Assembly (NCBI RefSeq): GCF_030272615.1 | Contig: NC_081412.1 | Coordinates: forward strand, 346,150,169-346,214,168 | DNA from: Cryptomeria japonica | Taxonomy: Eukaryota; Streptophyta; Pinopsida; Cupressales; Cupressaceae | Length of the DNA stretch: 64,000 bases | Direction of reading: 5' to 3' | Part shown: positions 23,112 to 34,972 of the stretch, piece by piece | Layout of the letters: every line of letters begins with the position of its first letter | Numbering within the stretch: the first letter of the stretch is position 1 | Notes under the pieces: generated by a model | Database searches by the model: none | The model's input: the letters and a program-made list of their open reading frames with translations, nothing else | What the model was told of the DNA's origin: nothing | Position numbers and translations under genes: made by a program

Positions 23112-24229
23112 TACAAAAAGAAATTTAAAAATTGAAAAAAATAAATGATTTTTTTTTTCATCCAATGGTGAAAACCACTTTGGTGGTACCTTGGTCAAGA
23201 ACCGTGGTGAAAACTAGGAAACCAATGCCATGTGTAGTGACTTCACTCCTTCCTCCTTCAGAATTCTATCACATATTCTCCGCTATCCTCTTATACTGCA
23301 ATGAATCTCCCATCCTCACCATGGCATTTTATTGTTATACCATTCATTTACAGTCTTGTCCATCCATTCATAATAAAGATTTCATCACCCTTTCTTCACC
23401 CATAATAATAAGGTCTTATCCCTAGTTGGGAGCATATTCTTGACCTAGTGAAGGAATTGGATCCTTGACACCACATGTTACAAGGAATTTTGGCTTTTCT
23501 ACTTTCCTTATTATGGTCACAATCTGCAATAAAATCCCACTTGCCTCACTCATCCATAATAATCTTGTCATATTTTCTTCACAATAAAGCATCCATTTCA
23601 TTAATTGAGATACTTTAGATGAACGTATTTAGTATTCCACTTCAACCAAATCAATTTTTTGATCAAGACCAAGACTTAGCATGCATGATGATCCTATCTG
23701 CCTAAGCACTATTTGTCCTTCACAATGATGCTATCAAAATGTGACTAGATCAAATTGTGGCAAGAAACATTTATGGCACGAAGATTTGATTAGTTGTGGG
23801 TTTAGGTCTTTTCTTTTCTTTTGATTTGACCTTTTGTGACATGCTTCTTATGCTACTCAAGGATGTCTCTTGACTAGAGTGGTCGAGATGGGGCATGATC
23901 ACTCAATTATTGCTTGTGGATTGTTCTTTAGTAACACTATGGTTTATTTTAGGTTGTGATTCTTTATGATTGTCCAAGACCTTTAAGTCTAGTGTGAACA
24001 AGAATGTTCCTTGTATGTGAGTGTCTTTTCTCTTCACAAATGGTATACAAACTATCTAGGTCTAAAATGTATCTAGATGGTCACATCTACTTGCCATAAT
24101 AAGCTCAATGATGATATAGCACTTAGATTTACATAAGAGATCATTCAATCTCATATTCCCCATATTTCTACTTCTTCTATGGCTGATTGATCGTCCTCCC
24201 TTCCTCTCTCATCGTAGTAGTCACACAAG
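23112..24229 (+). other. Element A 3' noncoding region
   Basis: A-rich DNA resumes after B and continues as text like tggtgaaaaccactttggtg and gaaaactaggaaaccaatgc, typical of the tail downstream of integrase in plant Tat-type elements. No gene is seen. The region ends where element F starts. Confidence 0.55.
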
Positions 24230-25751
24230 TGCAGGGGCACCAAGCTCCTATTGTGCAAATGTGGTCAGATGAAGTCATTTAGTAGTTTTAGGAGTTTGAG
24301 TCTTTTGTTTAGACAAATAAGGTTACAACAGACCATTCTTTATGTAACGTAGGTCATTTAGGTGTTATATTACAAATGTTGCACAAATTGCAAAAATGTT
24401 GTAAAAGGTCATTACAAAATTGTAAAAAATTGCAATAGTGCAAACTAGGAAGGTGAAAGGTCATTTTTGTTTGGGAAAGTTCAAAATTTAGCTGTTGATG
24501 GTTTTGGAGGTTGGATAATGTATATATTGGATTTGTGAACTTTGGTAAAAGGCCGACCATGAATTATGTGAGTTGAAACCTTAATATAACATGCTTTCCC
24601 TACATTTTCTACTAGTAATCTGATGTTGCAGGCTCCTGTACTTGTCCATACTATAATTTTATGATCTAAAATTTCTTTAAATTGTTAAAGGAATGAATTA
24701 ACTTTGTTTTGGTTTTTATTTTTAGTGTTTTCATAAAATTTGGAGCATTTTATTGCACATTTAGTGAAGGAGGGTCTACGTGGATAGATTTAAGGGTTTT
24801 GTGAATATAAATTATGAAATTGGCCCATCCCACCTATTGTATCCCATTTAACTAATTCGAATGTGACCATTACAATAGGAAATAAGTATTTGAATGTTTT
24901 TGTGAGCAGGGAAGGTCACTTTAGGGTCTGAGTTGATGCCCTAATTGAGAATTTTATGTATTTTTGAGTTAAAATGGTGGTTTAGGGAGAGTGTTTGATG
25001 AGACAATGTGACCAAGGACTAAAGGATGAAATTTTGAGCACGTGCAGGTATATTTAGGTGTTTTTGAAGTGGTGGTAGGTCGAGAGAAGGTCTGGAGTAG
25101 TGGTTTCCAATAAACCTTCCTAAGAAGAGACTAAAATGAGGGTTATCTTAATTGGCAACTTAATGGAGGTTCCTCACCTTGAAACCTAGTGATTTGGTTC
25201 ATTTGAGACCTGTGGAGAAGGTTTGAGTAGAGTTTTTCAGTTGGTGAAGTGATTTAAGATAGGTTTCTTTGTAAAAGTGGGCTAATTGAGCCCTAGTGTA
25301 GCGAGAAAATTCCAATTTCGAGTGACATGTTCCAAAGGACCCTATGCCTATTTTGAGATATTATATAGAACTCCAAAAAGGGTATCAAAATATGGTTCCA
25401 TTTTGTGAAGAAAGTGTCTGAGAAAAGATAACTTTTCACCAGTCTTAAAAGGGAGGACTAATTAGTCTTAGTCTCAAAACGGGACAGTCAATTTTAGACC
25501 CACGCTTTTCAAAAAAATCCTACCTCACTTTAACATGTTTTAGAAGTCCTTAATGGGTATCTAAAATGGTGAGCCTTTTGTCTTGATATGACCTTTTCCA
25601 AAAGATAAGTTCATTTTACCTATTTTGGAGTAATATTAGGAGATGGATGTGTGATTGAGGAAAGTTGGCAAATTTGAGATGCGAGGACAAAATTCTTATT
25701 TGAATTTGATTAGATTGTGTTGGTTTTGATAATAGCCTTCCATCCACTACA
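24230..25751 (+). repeat. Element F 5' LTR
   Basis: Starts TGCAGGGGCACC and ends CACTACA. It is co-linear with 27980-29504 throughout, with many point differences and small indels, so the insertion is old. Confidence 0.85.
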
Positions 25752-25755
25752 TAAA

Positions 25756-25770
25756 TTGGTATAAGAGCTT
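25756..25770 (+). other. Element F primer binding site
   Basis: ttggtataagagctt lies 4 nt after the LTR. It is one mismatch away from the Met-tRNA site TTGGTATCAGAGC over 13 nt (C to A). Confidence 0.7.
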
Positions 25771-25841
25771 ATGGATTAGGTCTCTTGGAGGAGATTGGTT
25801 AAAATTTGAGTAAGAGCAAGGTTGGAAGTTGAAATGTTAAG

Positions 25842-26755
25842 ATGCCTCCTAAGACTAGTGGTATTGCTAGAGAGTTGCAAGAGTTAAAAGAGAAAAATGC
25901 TAAGATAATGGAGTCTCATAATTATACGTTAGCAAGGATTTCTACCTTTGAGTCTAATAAAAAAAGAGGTATGGTATCAGATGATGAAAGTGAATTTGAG
26001 GAAGAAGAGGGGGAAGGAGGAAATGAAAGACAGGAAGAGAAATTGGACCCTAAGGAACATAGGAAAATCAAACTTCTTAAAGTAGTTTAAAGTGATAAAC
26101 ATAAGGTGAAAGTTGATTTACCTATGTATGGAGGGAATTTGGATGATGAAGAGCTTCTAGATTGGATTGCAGCTATGGATAGTCACTTTGAATGTGAAGA
26201 TGTTCCTGATGAGCAATAGGTGAAGATAGAAAAGACAAAGATGAAAGGACACACATTATTATGGTGGGACTATGAACAAACTGAAAGGAGAAAGAGAGGT
26301 AAAGCAAATATTGTTTCTTTGGATAGAATGGTTGCTAAAATTAAAGGTAAGTTTCTTCCCAAGGACTATAAAGTTCAATTGTATAAAAAACTCCAAGGTC
26401 TCAAACAAAAAGATTGAGATGTTAAGACTTATACTGATGAATTATACAAGTTGAGCATAAAGTAAGGAAGGATGGAAGATGAGGTTGAAAGGTTGCTAGA
26501 TACCTTGGTGGACTTAGGTTTAACATTCAAGATGAACTAGTGGTGGCAAATCCAAGGACGATTGAAGAATGTTATCAAATGGCAATAAGAGTGGAGGAAA
26601 AGATGAAAATAAGACAAGAAAAGTTGAGTAGAGGCAGATGCAACACCTTTAGGAGTAGAGGAACATTTTCCACTTCAAGAAAATCAAATGAAAGCCGAGA
26701 ACATGCAAACAAAAGTCAAGAGCAAGGTGTAGATTTCAGAGGTAGAGAGGCATAG
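25842..26755 (+). pseudogene. gag: Element F gag pseudogene
   Basis: The ATG at 25842 starts MPPKTSGIARELQELKEKNA, a short coiled coil, then an acidic patch (SEFEEEEGEGGNE). The capsid core reads VDLPMYGGNLDDEELLDWIA, KMKGHTLLWWDYE and KIKGKFLPKDYKVQLYKKLQ, which matches chromovirus-type gag. In-frame stops (after LLKVV, at DVPDEQ* and KQKD*) and later frameshifts disable it. The tail is Arg/Ser-rich (RGRCNTFRSRGTFSTSRKS). A CCHC knuckle is expected near 26800-26850 (CYNYQEFGYPSFKCP); its second Cys is Tyr and its His is Tyr. Confidence 0.8.
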
Positions 26756-26989
26756 GAGGCAAATTTGGTGGAGGTAAGAATTCCAATTAATTTTTAGGTA
26801 GATGCTATAATTATCAAGAGTTTGGATACCCATCATTCAAGTGTCCTGAGAGACAAGGATCTACATCAAGTAGTGGTGAAAGAAGAGGTGAAAAGAGAGT
26901 CCAAATTGTGCAAGAAGATGAAGGTGAGAGTATCAATTCTCCAAGTCATGTTGCTTCTCCAGAAGTAGGAGAATCATTGATGTTGAGAA

Positions 26990-27836
26990 GAACCCTTTGA
27001 AATAATCTAAGGAGAAGGAGATGACTCAAATAAGGAGCTTTTTCAGGACCACATGCAAATGTAAAGGTAAAGTATGCAAGGTAGTGATAGATTTTGGTTC
27101 CACTGACAATATGGTGTCTAAAGAGATGGTAGATAAAATGAAACTATAAATAATTCCTCATGAAGCACCATATAAAGAACCTTGGGTAAATGATAATCAG
27201 TCACTTTTGGTAAATGAACAAGCCTATGTTGAGTTTCAGATTGGAGGATATAAGGATAGGGTTCTTTATGATGTTTTGCCCATGGATTGTTGCCATATAT
27301 TGCTTGGAAGGCCATTTAATTTTGATAGGCAATCCATTTATGATGGTAGAGAGAATACCTACACCATTATGAAGGATGGTATTACTTTCAAACTAACACC
27401 AATGCAGGAGGATGTCAAAGAGCAGTCCAAGGAAACAAAAATGATCATAATTGGTAAGAAAGATCTTGGGAGGCTTAAGGGTGAGAAGGAGATGGAGTTT
27501 GCATCCACTCCTATGTTTGAAGACATAAAAATAGTAATATTGAATGATTATTCAAATTTTAAGGGTAGAGGCAATGTGTTGACACCAAAGGAAGACCAAG
27601 AGAAGACTGGGAACCATTTGTGTGAGTAGCTGCAAGTTGGGTTAATGAAACATAATGCAATCATGGTAGGGGAAGTAGATTGTCCTTTGCTTCTACAAGA
27701 GAGTAGTGGAAATTTGGTATGTGTAAATACAATGGTTAATCAACCTCTCAAGACAATATCACCAAGGGTAGAGAATGTGAGACATGAAGTGGATGTGAAG
27801 CAAGATGTTGGGCAATTCAAGCATGCAGGGAATTAA
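26990..27836 (+). pseudogene. Element F aspartic protease pseudogene
   Basis: The protease reads CKVVIDFGSTDNMVSKEMVD, then QSLLVNEQAYVEFQIGGYKD, VLPMDCCHILLGRPFNFDRQ and SIYDGRENTYTIMKDGITF. The active site is DFG where the family has DSG, so the Ser is lost. The flap and the ILLGRP motif are intact. Downstream acidic or Lys-rich text to 27836 is polyprotein linker. RT should follow and does not. Confidence 0.8.
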
Positions 27837-27979
27837 GCTAATCTTCAGTACCTTAATCATGATAAGGGACCACCTAATGGAAGGACATTTAGAAGAAAAG
27901 GACAAGTAAATTTCAAACATAATTTAATGCCTTATGGTCCTCAAAGGGACTTGAGGTCTTTTCTAGGTCGAGAAAATGG

Positions 27980-29504
27980 TGTAGGGGCACCAAACACCTA
28001 TTGTACAAATGTGGTCAAATGAAGTCATTTAGTAGTTTTAGGTGTTTGAGTCTTTTTTTTGGACAAAAAGGTCATAATATATCACTCTTTATGTAATTTA
28101 GGTAATTTAGGTGTTATATTACAAATGTTGCACAAATTGCAAAAATGTTGTAAAAGTTGTCATTACAAAATTGTAAAAAATTGCAAAAGTGCAAACTAGG
28201 AAGGTCAAAGGTCATTTTTGTTTGGGGAAGTTCAAAAGTCAGTTTTGGAAAGTTTTGGAGGTTGGATAATGTATATATTGGCTTTGTGAATGTTGGAAAA
28301 AGGCCGATCATGAATTATGTGAGTTGAAACCTTAATATAACATGCATTCCCTCCATTTTTGACTGGTAATCTGCTGTTTCAGTCTCTTGTACTTGTTCAT
28401 ACTATAATTTTATGATCTAAAATAACTTGAAAATTTTAAAGGAATGAATTAAATTTGTTTTAGTTTTGATTTGGAGTGTTTTCATAAAGTTTGGAGCATT
28501 TTATTGCAAATTTAGTGAAGGCGGGTCTGTGTGGACAAATTTAAGGGTTTTGTGAATATAAATTAAGAAATTATCCCATCCCACCTATTATATCCCATGT
28601 AACTGAGTGGAATGTTCCCATTAAAGTAGAAAATAATTATTTGAATCCATTTGTGAGTAGGGAAGGTCACTTGAGGGTTTCGATTGATGCCCTAGATGAG
28701 AATTTTATGTATTTTGAGTTGAAAATGGCGGTTTAGGGAGAGTGTTTGATGAAATAGTACGAACAAGGATTAGAGGATGAAATTTAGAGAATGTAAAGGT
28801 ATATTAATTTGTGTTTGAAGTGGTGGCATGTCAAGACAAGGTCTAGAGTAGTGGTTTCCAATAAACCCTCTTAGGAAGAGACTAAAATGAGGGTTTTCTT
28901 AATTGGTGACTTAATCAAGGTTCATCACCTTGAAACCTAGTGATTTGATCCATTTGAGACCTATGGAGAAGGTATAATCATATTTTTTCAGTTGGTGAAG
29001 TTATTGGAGATAGGTTGCTTTGTAAAAGTGGGCTAGTTGAGCCCTAGTGCAGCAAGAAAACGCCAATTTTGAGTGACATGTTCCAAAGGACCCTATGCTC
29101 ATTTTAAAATATTATTTTGAAATCAAAAAAGGGTATCTAAATATGGTTTCATTTTGTGAATAAAATTATTGAGAAAAGATAAGATTTCATTAGTCCTAAA
29201 AGGCAGGGCTAATTAGCCTTAGTCTCAAAACGAAACAGTGAATTTTAGACCCATGCTTTCCAAAACAATCCTACCTCACTTTAACATATTTTTTATAAGG
29301 ACTTAATGGGTATGTGAAATGATTAACCTTTTGTCTTGATACAACCTTTTCCAAAAGATAAGACCATTTTACCTATTTTGTAGTACTACTAGGAGATCGA
29401 TGTGTGATTGAGCAAAGTTGGCAAATTTGAGCTACGAGGACAAAATTATTGTTTGAATATGATTATATTGTGTTTGTTTTGATCATAGAATTACCTCTAC
29501 TACA
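27980..29504 (+). repeat. Element F 3' LTR
   Basis: Starts TGTAGGGGCACC and ends TACTACA. It matches 24230-25751 in order across its whole length. Confidence 0.85.
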
Positions 29505-30199
29505 TCACACACATCAATTGACTAAGTATGTTGACACACCAAAAACACTAGGGGCATCTCTTGCATTTAGACATCATCCCACATCACCACATGTTAGGAG
29601 TCCACATCATATAAGAATATCATATAAAATTACATTCTACATTAAAAAAGGCTAACATTAATTCATCCATCATAAGCATAATAATCCTTCATATAGCATT
29701 ATGTAATGTAATCCCATACATAAATGATATAAAAACATCATATCATACTGTCATAATCATAACATAGAAATATCTCATAAATGGTCATAGGTATATGCAC
29801 ATAGGTCATCATAAATCACAAGTATATCATGATAGCACATGTAAACATGTAGGAATCATACATCATAAGATCCATACATACATCACATAGAACCATAATC
29901 AAAACATTATGCAAATCATAACTACATCTCATAAGCATCACATGATAACATAAGTGCATCCATAAAGAACACATAGGAGTATAAACAACATGCATATAGT
30001 CACTGCAAAAAATCATGTCATCTCATATAATAAAAAATAATAAGTCAAATACATTGATTTTATAATATTGTAATGGCTACTAGGAGCCCCAAAAATCAAC
30101 CTAGGTGTCCAAATCGAACAAAAAATTGATACATGGGAGCCAAACTTAGTTATGATGTATGATCACCTCTAAACTAGCTGGTCTTAAAGACTGTTGAGC
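29505..30199. repeat. Low-complexity CATA/ATCATA-rich DNA
   Basis: From about 29560 to 30020 the + strand is dominated by irregular cat, cata and atcata words, a decayed simple repeat. The open frame on the other strand is an artefact of this bias. No gene is seen to 30199. Confidence 0.6.
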
Positions 30200-31995
30200 T
30201 CTTGGTAGTCTTGCCTTTCCTATCCCTAGTGGTGAGGGTGGTTCCCCTCTTGTTGATCCTAATGCTCTTGCTGGCGGAGGTGGTGGTCCCATCACCCTTG
30301 CACTATTTGTTTGCTCCCTCCTCAATCTCCCAAAGGAGCCATGATGATAGTTGCCTTCTTGTTGTCTTGGAAGTACTATTGACTCATATAACTATCACCA
30401 TTAGTGTGTCTCCTACCTAGCATGGAAGATGAATTCTATGCTCCCTTTCACATCACCTTGTTCTAATGCCATGGTTTGTTGTATAATATCCTTATCCTTT
30501 CCATACTGTTCGATGGTGATACCTCTTTCCCATGAAATCCTATAGCTTCCACTCGAGAGATGATATCTCTTCATCTCTCACTGTGATATTCCCTTGTAAC
30601 ACCCCTATTTATGCATCCTTAGGATGAACCTGAACTCGTAGGGCTACCACATATCCATCTCCCCCATCCTTTCCTCTTTATTCCTATGGCATAGGCTACT
30701 CTTGACCATGTGGATTTGGCTAGTATCAGATCTATACTCCCTATACCTTAGCCTCGAGTACCCCTCCTCACCCTCATGGTGGTCTAAGTGGTACATATTT
30801 TATCTCTCCTCACCCCATGCTGCTACCTATCCTCCATTCCTCCTCCATCCTCACTTTCTACCTGATCCCTCCTCCTCTTGTGTTGCCTCGTAACATGTGG
30901 CTCATCCTCCTCATATTCTATAAATGCATACAACTCTCTCAGACTTGTCAGCTGTGGAAAAGGATGTGTCACAAATGAAGCCTCAAACTCAAGTGTCATA
31001 CCTATATCTTCTATGTCTCTCCTTAGATCCCATGGTATCAGATGAAGAAACTAAAACTCTACCAATACAACTCTATCTAATAATGTGGGTCCCCACTAGG
31101 GCATCTCCCACATTGTCCATGCAATCTCAACCAATCCTTGATGCATTCTTTGTATCCTCCCAAACTGACTTGATACTTAATCTGGAAAATGCCTCTTGAT
31201 GATGTACTGCATGAAACCAATGAGAAATTGAGCTTGAAAGAAAAATGGGAGCTCTATATCATTATTCTCTCAATCCTCATAATCCAAGTATGGTCTCTAG
31301 ATGACTATAAATCCTGTTGATCACATTCCTCTAATACTCCATCTTACCTGCCTTAGGCTGGGCAACAATCATACTATACATGATAACATAGGGTTGTTCT
31401 ACCCCATTGAACCTCATATAGAATAGCTTGAAAAAATTTATGTGCTCATAGGCCCATACATGGAGAAATGTCACAACTACTAATAAGCTTGCAATACACA
31501 TATATACGAACTAATGTAGATCATGGTATAAGTGTGCTAGTAAGCATGGACCCCAGATAAACTGAGTCCTATCCATGATTATCCACTCTGGAGTGTTGCC
31601 CCATCAAATATTAAATCTATGAGATTTCCTATCGAGGCAAATGCAGTGCCTAATCACTCTTTCTAGAATTGAGGGGAGTGGATCACATGATGCTACCATC
31701 TACTTCTAGCTGATTGTGCCATCCTATTTGATGACTAGATCCTTGTCCCCAAATGCTTGACATAGAGGATTAGCATCCCCATCATTTTCATATATTACCA
31801 ACTCTCCTACAATTGATATCTTAAGTATCCACCATACATCCTCCAAAGTCATGGACATCTCCCTAGTTAGGAGGTGAAATGAGTTGTGCTCGCTATGCTA
31901 TCTCTCTACCAGCTCATATAACATCCCTAAGTGAGCCCTAATCTTAAGCATAAATGTCGCATATCAGAGGCCCACTGAGCTTAGGACCTTTTAAT
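30200..31995 (-). pseudogene. Plant mobile domain (PMD) protein pseudogene
   Basis: Read from about 31960 down, the minus strand gives LVER, a stop, then HSEHNSFHLLTREMSMTLED and VWWILKISIVGELVIYE. It continues with CQAFGDKDLVI, SCDPLPSILERVIRHCICLD, TQFIWGPCLLAHLYHDLH, FLHVWAYEHINFF and VEQPYVIMYS. This is the order of the plant mobile domain (MAIN/MAIN-like; the usual motif is SHTFHLPCGEMT.TLEDV). At least six stops interrupt it. The C-terminal part (31200 to 30200) continues with RHFPD, QFGRIQRMHQGLVEIAWTM and IEDIGMTLEFEASF. PMDs occur in plant silencing proteins and, captured, in retrotransposons. The + strand frames here are shadows. Confidence 0.75.
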
Positions 31996-32949
31996 CACCA
32001 TATGTCAAGTCAAGCTACATCTATTGTGTAAGGGAAATCACTCTTATGATATCAATAATGCCAAATTAGCCTGTAATCATATCAATCATTCCACCTACAA
32101 ACCCTAATTAGCTAGCCAACTCTTAATTTTATCAATCACGTAGCCTATCCTATTAGTTGTGCTTTTTAAATAAAAAATGTGGCTCTATCTAGCATATACA
32201 CATTTTTATAGCATATATGCATTTTAAGCTTACATATACATAGCGCCAAGTTGATAAATATGCACCAACATTTAAAACACACACGATCCTAACAAAAACA
32301 TGCTTTTAGGAAACACATACACTAAATCTAGCATATATGCATCAAGACTTTTCCATGTACACATTTTTACACCATATAGGCATCATTACCCTACAAATGT
32401 ACTAAATTTATCTTAATGTATTTTTACAAAACCTACTTTCTAGCCATATTAATGATGCATTAAGTGCACAAAATTGACAAAAGGGTTAGATACATACCAT
32501 CTCACTTATGTCCTTTAGTTTTTCGCATAGTTGCACTTTCTTAAATCAATGGTTACATGCTATGTTCCCAACATCTCTATCGCTTTACTCTCCTTTTATC
32601 TACTCTTCTCTAGGCTCAATCTCTCAAGTGAGTTGGATGCAAATGAGGACAATGACCCTCCTAGCTCCTATTTATAGGTGTGGAAACCCTAATTGCTCAT
32701 GTAAACCCACTATCCTCTCGCATAACCCTAGAGACCTAATCTTGGCCCTTCACTATTTTCACCCGATTTTTGTCGCTTCTTCTTAGGCCATTCCTTTTTC
32801 TTCCTATAAAGAGATTATTTGAGATTTTTTCTAAATTTTCACCCAATCTCTCAATGACACATACCACTTTTCGAACTGGGAATGTATTAATTAAAATTTT
32901 ATTCTTTGAAATAATGCGATAAATTGTATTGTCTTAAATAGGGGCAAGA
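31996..32949 (-). other. LTR-like 5' region with TATA box upstream of the PMD pseudogene
   Basis: On the minus strand, text similar to CTACATCTTGCCCCTATTT (about 32955-32935) leads to a TATA box CCTATAAATAGG (32678-32667), then about 670 bp of untranslated-looking sequence before the PMD frame. This fits an LTR promoter and leader. LTR ends and PBS could not be fixed, so it might instead be a gene promoter. Confidence 0.4.
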
Positions 32950-33199
32950 TGTAGCCACCTAATATTGACCTTCCCTAATTAAATAAATATTTATTATTTA
33001 TTCAATTATTTTACCATAATGTCTTTTATTAATTAAATAATTATTTAATTAATTTAGTTGCCTTTTCTTTTTTAAATTAAATAAAAATTTATTATTTATT
33101 TAATCTCGTCTCTTTCCTAAATTAATTAAATATTATTATTATTTTTAATCTTAGTCCCTTTTTCCTCTATTAATTAAATAAATACTTTTATTTATTTAC
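32950..33199 (+). repeat. Array of five AT-rich hairpins, LTR-U3-like
   Basis: After TGTAGCCACCTAATATTG (start 32950) five inverted repeats follow at about 32977-33008, 33028-33053, 33074-33103, 33119-33150 and 33169-33199. Arms are built from ATTAATTAAATAA words. The second is a perfect 26-bp palindrome. The pieces are separated by C/T-rich spacers. The same design occurs inverted at 46945-47177. Confidence 0.7.
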
Positions 33200-34245
33200 T
33201 TATTTCATTATCCTTTTCCTTCTAATCGTAGCCCTCTGATGGTTCCCAAATCAATAGATCATAAACCCTAGATGATTAGGCACTTTCTCATCAACAACTT
33301 TATGACCGAACTTGGCCAACATACAAGGTTCAGTTACAAGACATAAACCTTCTACACTTTTGGCTCTGCAAGACCAAGGTGGGTATACCTAAATAATGTC
33401 AAAATAAACTACTCTAATACATACATGAACATTATTATTGAGCAGATATCCTAATGAGAATATACCAAGGAAAGATTCAATACTTGGACTTTGGCTTCAA
33501 TCCTAGTTTTAGACTTTTACTTAGCTATTGGGATCAATTCTAAGCTAATCCTAATCCTACACCTACTCGTACAAACAAAAATAAAATGATTTTTGATAAA
33601 TAAGATCCTAAAGAACCTTGAGAAGGAGAGACCAATGCTTATTCAATGGTGAATAGAGTCAAATCTAAAAATAAATTACAACTTACTGCTTCCTATCATC
33701 ATTCTAACACATTAAACATGTCATGAATTTCATACCATGCTCATTGAAATCATAACAAATTGAAATACACTTCAATATGCATACATTGCAGTAACCTTGA
33801 AGTAGAATTTAACCCTTTCCTTAAAAGAGACCCACATTTAGGATCACACATTCACATTGGAGGAAGACAAGTTAATATGCCGTTGACACAAAACTCAGAC
33901 AATTTGCACACACAAAAATGAGAGAATTTGCAAATGATTTCTTTTCATTAATCTCAAAAATTGATACAATTTAGCAGAAGTTTATAATATTTGTAGAAAG
34001 GAAATGCTCTAGCTTTACTACCTCAAGTTGTCTCCGAATACATTCTACTTCTGAAAATTTTCCAGAATCCTTTCTTGCTAGCCCTGATTTCCCTTTTATA
34101 AGACAAGGGAGAAAAAACAAGCTTTAGGCCAAGCAAGACAAGTGTCAAAATTTGATTGCCTAGCTACAAAGAATATGCCCAAAGGCATCTTTCATAAGTA
34201 CATTCAAAAAATTGCCCTGGGAAAAGGGGCTGTGAGGTGGCTACA
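33200..34245 (-). repeat. LTR-like sequence at the 3' end of element E
   Basis: On the minus strand it starts TGTAGCCACCTCACAGCC (34245), preceded by an A-rich tract, and has a TATA box CTTATAAAAGGG near 34095-34106. It lies about 730 bp downstream of the element E ORF, where a 3' LTR is expected. The matching 5' LTR was not found, since the one at 47202 differs. The lower end is uncertain. Confidence 0.4.
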
Positions 34246-34972
34246 TTCATCATTTTTTTAAAATTGTGCAACAAGCTTGGAAGGGGTGGAACTGGGGTAG
34301 CTTCCTGCTGTAGTACTTGTCATTATCAAAACCTTGATGTTGGAGGCTGCATTGAACTACACCATGTACATGCTGATTGTATGATCAAAGCCTCCTTCCA
34401 AAAATGGAACTTGCCAAAAAGAATGAGGGGAGCACAAAAAAGGCATGTCATTTATTCCTCTTCCTCTTCTGGCTACTCCTCCTCCAACGAGTAGTACCTC
34501 TTGTTCTAGCCATCAATTTCATCTATGGTCCAAGCAAAGGTTTTCAAATTTAATAGCTGGTTCATAGCCTCCTCAGTCTTATTGGCTGGTACGACTGTAG
34601 CCTCCAAAATGAATTTTCAATACAAGGAATCAATGCCAAGAATCTCTTCAATAGTCAAATGGTAGGTGTCCTATTGATTATGATCCTTTGCTAATGAATT
34701 CAAAAATGCATCAATTGACCCTTTGAAATCTTCTCTCCAACTCTCCAAGTCTTTGACCTTCTCGTCTTCCGTCGAAATTGTAGGAATGTCCCCCTTCTGA
34801 AAGCCCTTAAAGGAATATATCTTTTCCCTCAATAACTTGATCTCCTCCTATAATTTGGGAGTTCCCTTATCATGAGATTATAATTTTTCTATATTATCCC
34901 CACAATTTGGGGTGAGTCAGGCACATTTTTTACAACCAAAAGAATCTCTTTTAACATAGTGGCTTTAGGAAA
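34246..34972 (-). other. Element E 3' region
   Basis: Degraded tail of the E reading frame. Minus-strand text such as KVKDLESWREDFKGSIDAFL shows it was once coding. A similar phrase, EFQGAMSLFMSLFKGVNDAI, occurs at about 47240-47320. Confidence 0.45.

Larger units (their letters stand above)
5036..24229 (+). mobile_element. Ty3/gypsy element A (Tat/Ogre-like), split by K and B
   Basis: Segments 5036-8242, 12263-16510 and 23107-24229 read in order as gag, protease, reverse transcriptase, RNase H, a second RNase H, integrase and a 3' noncoding tail. A second RNase H between RT/RH and integrase is a known mark of the Tat/Ogre group. Copia element K interrupts it after the protease and element B interrupts the A-rich DNA just after integrase. 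All domains carry stops and frameshifts, so the copy is dead. Its LTRs were not identified: the 5' end is a minimum and the 3' side is cut by element F at about 24230. Confidence 0.75.
24230..29504 (+). mobile_element. Ty3/gypsy element F with long LTRs and internal deletion
   Basis: LTRs of 1,522 bp (24230-25751) and 1,525 bp (27980-29504) flank 2.2 kb holding gag and protease only. RT, RNase H and integrase are missing. The last codons before the 3' LTR (QRDLRSFLGREN) look like the usual C-terminal end of a chromovirus-type Pol, so an internal deletion is likely. TCACA occurs just after the 3' LTR and 4 nt before the 5' LTR start, but no clean target duplication was confirmed. Confidence 0.82.

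Noticed and set aside
29560-30020. CRISPR-like or satellite array
   Set aside because: The cat/cata words are irregular with no constant spacer or unit length; it is decayed simple sequence.
30202-31199. Plus-strand hydrophobic or Ser/Pro-rich frames
   Set aside because: They lie opposite the PMD pseudogene, whose minus-strand motif order is the real signal.
32950-34245. A 1.3-kb MITE with TGTAGCCACCT terminal inverted repeats
   Set aside because: The two ends do match inverted over 11 bp, but each is followed by its own LTR-like features (hairpin array on one side, TATA box on the other) and no target duplication was found; two abutting LTRs explain it better.
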